DNA from: an uncultured Saprospiraceae bacterium
GTDB lineage: Bacteria > Bacteroidota > Bacteroidia > Chitinophagales > Saprospiraceae
Assembly: GCA_937921595.1 (NCBI GenBank)
Contig: CAKZTD010000106.1
Span: 1 to 38,821 of the forward strand
Direction of reading: 5' to 3'
Length of the DNA stretch: 38,821 nucleotides
This document shows positions 16,278 to 25,200 of the stretch, piece after piece (the stretch's first letter is position 1; the number at the start of each line of letters is the position of its first letter). Below the pieces are notes generated by a model. It did not search any database. It saw only the letters and a list, made by a program, of their open reading frames with translations, and was not told the origin of the DNA. The position numbers and the translations under genes are program-made.

Positions 16278-19200
16278 CTACCTCACCAAAGTCACATCTC
16301 CTTTAAACAAAATCGTAGCTCCATCAATGAAGGTAATCTCAGCCCAATAAACAAAAACTGCAGGATTCATAGGTTCATCACGTAATTTTCCATTCCAGCT
16401 ATGCGCAGGATCATTTGGTTGAAAATCAAAATCCTCAAAAACCAATTCTCCCCAACGGTCAAAGACTTGGAAGGTATTTATCCTTTCGACTTTATCTAAT
16501 CCAGCAAAAATCATAAAGACATCATTGACACCATCTAAATTGTGAGGACTGAAGACGTTTGGAATATAAATATCTCTATCCTTTCTAACTCTTAAAATAA
16601 TGTCATCTTCCGCAGTACAGCCATTTATATCTGTGATCATCACTTGATAATGGGTTTCGTTCAAAGCGATGACACTTGGATTAAGGCAATCCGAACAACT
16701 TAAACTATCTGTTGGACTCCAGACAATCGTATCAATTTGTGAAAGCGGAATATTCACTAAAGCATTTAGCTCAGTAGAATTCCCCAAATCAATAATGATG
16801 TCGGCTCCTAAATCAACTACAATTAAAGGTGTTTCTGGAATAAAAAATGATTCTGAATATTCACATCCAATGGCATCTTGTATAATAATATTATAAGATC
16901 CAGGGTCTAGATAATCGAAAATACTGAAAGTGTAAAAATTATCTCCATTGTCGATTGAATACAAGAATGGCGGAATTCCTCCAATCACTTCAATAATTTC
17001 AATACTTCCCCGGTCACCATAACAAAGTGGAGCTTCAACTAAAACATCTAAACCAGTAGGAATATTTCCATTTTCATTCACCAAGACTTCGGTTGTTGCG
17101 ATACATCCATTCTGAAGATTAGTGACTGCAAGCGTGTAAATACCTCCTGAACTTACGGAAGGTTCCAAAGTATTTGCACCATCAATCGTTCCTAAACCTG
17201 TCCAAGAATAAGTATAAATTGAACCAGTTGAAGAACCTGTACCATCCAGCGAAACTACTGGTGTCAAACAATCAATTTCATCATCTGCCGAAGCTACTGC
17301 ATCTGGAAGTTCTATGTCTTCGTCCACAATAATAGAAGCAAAAGTTTCACACCCATTCTCTTGATTTAGAATCGTCAAGGTATAAGTTCCAGCTTGATTG
17401 ATTGTTGGATTGAGTGTCTCCTCTCCTTCTGCGATTCCTCCTACAGGAACAGAAACCCAAGAATAAACAAAATCACCATTTGAAGAAGATGAACTTGCAT
17501 CGAGAATTATTTCCGTAATTGAACAAGTTAAAGTCTGAGGAGTATTAATAATAACAACTGGTGGAGTGATGTCTTCGTCAATGATAATTGAAGTATTATT
17601 GGTACAGCCATTAACCAAATTGGTTATTTCTAAAAAATATTCCCCAGGCTCACTGATCTCAGGATTTGGCGTGTCTTCTCCGGAGTCAATAACTCCATTA
17701 ATCGTAGTCCATTCAAAAACCAAACTACCAAATGGAGCAGAACCTGTTCCATCTAATACTAAGCTTTGGTTTGAACAATTCAAAGCTCCAATTTCATTAA
17801 TAAAAGCCGTTGGATCTTCAATATCTTGTTCTACCAAAACATCGTCAACAGCCATACAGTTATTTGAAGTGTCCATTACAACCAAAGTGTAAACTCCCGG
17901 ATTCGAAACCGAAACCGACGCTCCTTCTCCAATGACCATTCCTGTATCATCTTGCCATTCATAGATCACTTCCAATCCAACACTTGATCCTGTATTTTCT
18001 AAAATAACTTCCAAATTTGTACAAGTCAAAATTCCATCAACTAAAGCAATTGAAACTGGCAAAGCATTATCAGGAATGACTTCTACTGTAGAAAGATCTG
18101 TACATCCATTTTCTGTATTTGTAACTTCTAAAGTGTAAACACCTGCTGATACGACATCAATATTTGCCATATTTCCAACTGAAACATTATTATCATCGAA
18201 CCATTCGTATTCAAAAGTATTTCCATTAGATGCTGTTCCCGACAATTGGATACTAAGATCATCACAGGTTAACAATTGATTCTCTCCGGCATCAGCAATG
18301 GGTTGATCTATATTTTGATTTACTTGTACCTGGATAGAAGCTTCACAGCCATTTGAGGCATCTAAAATATTTAAAATATAAACCCCAGGTGTGTTTACTT
18401 CAGCGGTTGCACTATCTGAAATCACCACTTGAGTAGACTCGTCTATCCATTCAAAAACGGTCATTCCACTTTGACTGACGGAACCATTTCCATCTAAGAC
18501 AACTGAAAGAATATCACAATTTAAAACATCACTTACCGTAGCCAATGCTTGAGGTAAATTATTGTCTTGATCTACAATTACGGTATTTACATCGGTACAT
18601 CCATTATCTCCATTGGTTACTACTAAAGTATAAGTTCCAGAAGCTCCAACCTGTATGGTTTCCGTATCACCAATAGAAATTTGAGCAGGATCAAACCATT
18701 CGTAAGAAATATTATTTCCACTAGAACCACTACCATCTAAAATCGCTGAAGATTGATCACAAGTCAATAAAGTATTATCTCCAGCATCAGCAATCGGTTC
18801 TAAAATATTTTCTAAAACAATTACCTCACTAGTTGATTGGCAACCGTTTTCTCCAGTAAGCACGACTGTATAAGTTCCAGGATTACTCACTTCTATTTCA
18901 GTACCAGTACCAATCGTTTGCCCAATTTCATCCATCCAAATATAAACCAATGAGTCTACATCACTACTTGCAATTAGATTGACCGCTTGGATTTCACAAT
19001 TTAAAACATCTGGAGTTTCAACTTGAAGAAGCGGTTGTTCCATATCTTCTAGAACCACAAGACTAGTTTCCGCTGGACAGCCGTTTTCAAGATCGGTAAC
19101 TATTAAAACATAGGTTCCTGCTTCAGAAACTGAAATCACAGAATCAGTTCCAAGGAGTTCATTATTTACATCAAACCATTCGTAATTTAAATCTCCATTT

Positions 19201-22200
19201 CCAGAAGAATTGGTTCCATCTAAAACGACCTGATTAGTTAAACAATCTAAGCTGTCAAAAACCAAGGCGTTAGCTACTGGTTCTAGATAATCACTAGGAA
19301 CCGGAACGATTAATTCTGAACTACAACCATTTAAAAGATCGGTTACAATTAAAGTATAATCTCCCGCTTCGGTCACTTCTAAAATTGCAGAATCACCCAC
19401 AACTATATTATCTGAATTTTGCCATTCATATTCTAAGTTTCCAGCACCAATTGTCCCTGATCCATCCAATTCGACTACTCCATTATTACAATTTAAAATG
19501 CCATCAATACTAGCCATTACATTTGGTACATCTGGGTTTTCATCAACAGTTACAAAAGTAGAATCATTACAAGCATTATTTCCATCAGTTACAACAAGCA
19601 AGTAAGTTCCTGCGGCATTGACAATTGTATTCTCAGCAATCGCAATCTCTGCTCCTAATTCATTATACCATTGAAAAGAAAGCGTTCCCGAACCAGTCGA
19701 ATTATTTCCATTTAAAGTTACTTCTGAATTTTGACAATCAATAACTCCATCGCTTGTAGCTTCAGCATTTGGAATATCTAAATTTACTTCCACTAAGCCT
19801 GAAGCTTGAGCGGTACAACCATTGGAAGGATCTGAAATAATCAAGATATAAGTTCCATCTTCAGAAACATTAATCATTTCTTCCTCAGAAATTGAAACGC
19901 CATTGGGATCAATCCATTCATATTCTAAAACTCCAGTCCCATTCGATTCAGAACCATCCAATAATACCATCCCATTTCCACAATCTAAAACCCCATCTAC
20001 CAATACATCAGGATTTGGCAGGTCACCATTAGTCGTCACTTCTACTTCTGAACTAGTGGTACAAGCATTTGAATCATCAGTAATAATTAAAGTATAAACG
20101 CCAGATTCAGCCACCGTTATATCAACCGTATTTGCGATTGAATCACCTGAAGGGTTTTGCCATTCATATGAAATATTTCCAAGGCCCGAAGAATTTATTC
20201 CAGTCAAAGTTACCTCCGTTGTATCACAATTTAAAACAGCATTTGGTCCTGCATTTGCAATTGGAGGCACCTGATTAATTTCTACCAATCCAGATACCTG
20301 AGCGGTACAACCATTGGAAAGATCCGATATAATTAAAGTATAAATTCCTTCTTCCAAAACGCCTAGCGTTTCTTCTTCAGAAATTGGAATTCCACTTGGA
20401 TCAAGCCATTCAAAACCTAAGCCTCCTGTTCCCACAGAACCAGAGCCATCCAATAACACTGCTTGTTCACCACAATCTAAAATTCCATTCACCACAATAT
20501 CAGGAATCGGGATATCTCCATTGGTACTTACTTCAACTTGCGAAGTAGAGGTACACCCGTTTCCATCATCAGTAATAATTAGCGTATAAATTCCAGATTC
20601 TGAAACCGTAATATTTTCAGAATTTGCAATCGAATCGCCAGAAGGGTTTTGCCATTCAAAAGACAAGACTCCTGAACCAGAAGAATTGATTCCGGTTAAT
20701 GTTACTTCTGTTGTATCACAATTTAAAACCGCATTCGATCCTGCATCCGCTATCGGAAGATCTTGACTCACTTCGACCAAACCTGAAGTCTGAGCAGTGC
20801 AACCATTGGAAATATCAGATATCACCAAAGTATAAGTCCCACCAATTTCTACACTTATCATTTCTTCCTCGGATATTGAGATCCCATTCGGATCAAACCA
20901 TTCAAAAGATAATCCTCCTGTGCCATTCGAAGCTGAACCATCCAATAAAACAGGTTGACCAGCACAATCTAATATCCCATCGACAACAACATCTGGATTA
21001 GGTAAATCACCATTGGTGGTTACTTCAACTTGTGAAGTTGCCGTACAACCATTAGCATCGTCTGTTATAATCAAAGTGTAAATTCCAGATTCTGAAACCG
21101 TAATATTTTCAGAATTTGCAATCGAATCACCAGAAGGGTTTTGCCATTCAAAAGATAGATTTCCAGTCCCAGAAGAATTAATTCCTGTTAACTGAACTTC
21201 CGTTGTATCACAATTCAAAACCGCGTTCGGTCCAGCATCGGCCATAGGAAGATCTTGACTAACTTCTACCAAACCAGAGGTCTGAGCAGTACAACCACTT
21301 CCAGCATCTGATATTACTAAAACATAAGTTCCAGCGATGGTTACACTTATCGTTTCATCTTCTGAAATAGAAATTCCATTGGGATCAAACCATTCAAAAA
21401 ATAATCCTCCAGTTCCAACAGAACCAGAGCCATCCAATAATACAGGCTCATTATCGCAATCTAAAATTCCATCGACGACCACATCCGGATTTGGAATATC
21501 ACCATTGGTCGTTACTTCGACTTGCGAAGAAGCCGTACAGGCATTCGCTTCATCCGTTATAATTAAAGTGTAAATCCCCGCTTCGGAGACGATAATATTT
21601 TCAGAATTCGCAATCGAATCACCCGAAGGGTTTTGCCATTCAAAAGATAAACTTCCAATCCCGGAAGAATTGATCCCCGTTAATTGAACTTCCGTTGTAT
21701 CACAATTCAAAACGCCATTCGGTCCAGCATCTGGATTTGGACTAAGCATATTTTCAGAAACTTCAACCGAAGAAGAAGCCATACATTCATTGTCTTCATT
21801 GGTTACATTTAAAGTATAAACCCCAGACTCTGAAATTTCAATTTCTATCGTATTTCCAATCGAGTCACCATTTTCATTTAACCATACATAAGTGATATTT
21901 GTACTGGCCGACGAATTACTTCCATCCAAAAATACCGTAGCAATATTACAATCTAAAACAGCTGGATCACCAGCATCTGCAATTGGTAAATCAGCATCTG
22001 GTACGACTATAACTTCAGAAGAAGCAGAACAACCATTCTCGTTATCAATTACCAAAAAAGTATAAGTACCTGCTTCAGAAACGGTAACTTCCGGATTCAT
22101 TCCTACCACCACACCTCCTTGATTAATCCATTCATAAGAGACATTCCCACTATTGGTCGAACCACTACCACTCAACTCTACCTCATCTGATAAACAAGTA

Positions 22201-25200
22201 ATTGTTGCATCATCTCCAGCATCTGATGTAGGTAAAAATAAATTTTCTTCAACAAAAGCACTGTCTAAAACGATACAAGATCCACCATAGTCCCCTTCCA
22301 ACACATACCATCCTCCTTGAAAAACAGTGATACTTAAAGTATTCTCTTCAAAAGCATCTGGACCAAGCCAAGTATAAGTTCCAACTTCTGATGATGTTCC
22401 CGTTAATTCCGCAGAAGGGAATTCACAAGTGATCACCGCATCAGGGCCCGCATCGAGTACCGGCGAACATAAAGAACATGCAGCTGGAGCATCAACATCA
22501 ACTATTGTAATACAAGTCCCATCCGTAGCATCTTGAAATTCAATACTCTGAGTTCCATCTGTGATTAAGAAAGGACCTATAGTATAAACTTCATCATAGT
22601 TTCCTGAGTAAACACCGTCTGCTGTCACCCAACCAGAACCTATATTAATTCCAGAAAGACTAATTTCAAAAGTAAAAGTATCGTCATCAGGATCAGTGGC
22701 TGTTCCTTCATTATTACATTCAATCAATCCTATTTCAGTAAAAAGAACACAAGCATCAGAACATGGAATTAGCGGATCAAGGTTTTGATTTACAAAACAA
22801 TTCGCATCTTCATTATCTTCTAAAGTGATCAATGGCGAAGAGCCATCTGCTGCTAAATCGAACTCATTGGATTCACCATAAATAAAATTATAAGTGATGG
22901 TTCCATTGATCAAAACATTATAGGAATTATTCGCTGCTCCGTTGATCGCTGTTGCAGTAAGTGTTATTGTAAAAAAATCATCGGTCGCATCCGTAGGTGT
23001 TCCATTATCAGAGCATTCAATATCAAAAACATCTAAGCTAATTGAGCAATCAGACGAGCATGAATTTAAAGGGCCAATATCTTGAGTTAAAGAACAAGCA
23101 TTTAAATCATCTGTAAAAGTTAAGGTCAAAGACTGCCCTTCTGCTGGTATTGTAATTGAAACCAATTCACCATATCCATAAGTCCCTAAATCAATGGTTC
23201 CATCATTTAAAGTATAGGTTCCTACTATTCCTTGATTATTATCTACAGTGAAACTGATGGTATAAAAGTCATCCGTTGCATCACTGGCTGTTCCATTGTT
23301 TTCACAATTTAATTCAAAGCCATTTAATACTAATTCTAAGCCTGGATTGATGGTAAATTCAAGCGTAGAAACACACAACACTCCATCTTCAACATAAGCC
23401 GTGTAAGTGCCAGGCATCAAATCATTGAAAACATTTTCGGTTCCCCAATTTGTTCCATCTAAACTAAAATTAATTCCATTATCAGAAATTATAGTTACTG
23501 ATCCATTATTGTCACCTAAACAAATTTCATCTTGAATTTCGACCTCAATAGACGGCAAAGGCAAAACAGTTAAAACTAGTTCCGTCATTCCAGAGCAACC
23601 TTCAGGACTAGTCAATACAACATATAAAGTTTGATTAGGTGTTGTAATATTGGTATATGGGCTTGACACTGGATCCGTTCCAGATTCTGCATCGGTTAGA
23701 CTTTCATAATATAAAAAGGTAGTCCCCGGAACACTTGACATCTGCCCTTCTGCTTCAGTCAAATCAAAACTTACAAAGCCATCATTATCATCATCACAAA
23801 GTTCCAATAAACCTTCAGTCCCTTCAGGGTTTGCTAAGATCTCTAATTGAACCGGCGTTAAAACAGAACTAACACAAGCCGTTAAAACATCCTCTGCTTC
23901 AACATAAAAAGTATATACCCCAGGTGCTGTAATTCCCGTAGGTGTATAAGTCAAACTTCCCTCAATCAACAAAGCACCACCCGAGGCTGCATCATACCAA
24001 TTAGCCGTTTCATCTGGTCCAACAATTACGCTCAATTCAGGAATCATATCTCCTTCACAAATTTCTTGATTCCCATTATTTACGGGAGGATCAACATTTG
24101 GACAATTACAATCCGGAGGGCTAATTGGAACAACAAGCAAACAATCAAATTGACCTGGATTAAAAGCAGCGATAGACAATGCATCATTAATCGAAATCCC
24201 AGTAATACTAATCTGACCTCCTCCCAAATCAGTGATGATTCCAGCATTGACTGTAATATCAAAACCATTAGTATTCACGATCACTTCGTAAAAATCGGGA
24301 TCATCAGAACAAGCAATATCAAAAATGTCCACTTGTATTTCTGGTAAAAATTCTAGGGTCACCATAGAGGTCACATCGGCACAAAAGCCAAAAGATTGAA
24401 CCACGTATTGAAAAGTAAAAGTACCTGATGAAAAAGGTGCAAGGTTTACTGCATACGGATTTGAAACGTCGACTCCCATTCCACTTAAATCAAGCCAATA
24501 TCCGGTTTGATCTGGTGTCCCACTTAGGTAGTCAAATAGGTTAATATTATTTGGAATATTATAACAAATATTTCCGCTTCCGTCAAGACCTGCACTTGGA
24601 GGTTCTTCAATAATTAATTCAAAAATGAACTCGTCAGAACAAGCAAATGAATTGGTTCCTAAAATATAATAGGTCGTACTTACTCCTGGACTCACTATCG
24701 GAGATGGTACTTGATTAGCCGGTCCTGCAGGTGTACTTGAATGAAAAGTAATATCTGGATTTGTATTATTTATATCGGTTACAATAATCGTAGAAAGATC
24801 AAATGATTCTCCAAGACAGATGGTAGCCAATGGTGGATTAATTTCAATCTCAGGAGTTGGATTTTGTGTAATGTGTTGCGTGTGACTAATCGTAAATCCG
24901 TTACAAGGATTTATAAAAGTCCAGGTATATTCTTGCTCTAGTTCATTTAGTACAAGAACCGTTGCCGATTCAACACCATTGATTCCACAAAATCCAGATT
25001 CGTCATTGGTATAATTAAGGCCAAGCGGAGGTGGAAAAAATTCTCCACAATCAATGGTCAAATCAGCAGGTAAATCAACAAAATATGGATCAGCAGACGG
25101 CTGAACCGTTATGTTTTGAGAATGAGTAATGGTTCGATTACAATCATCAGTAAAAGTCCAAGTATAGGTTATGTTTCCACCACAAGAATTATATGAACCA

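Noticed and set aside
17052-22457. CRISPR-like periodic repeats
   Set aside because: The 246-bp period stays in one reading frame, encodes PKD-like domains, and has no short identical repeats with unique spacers.
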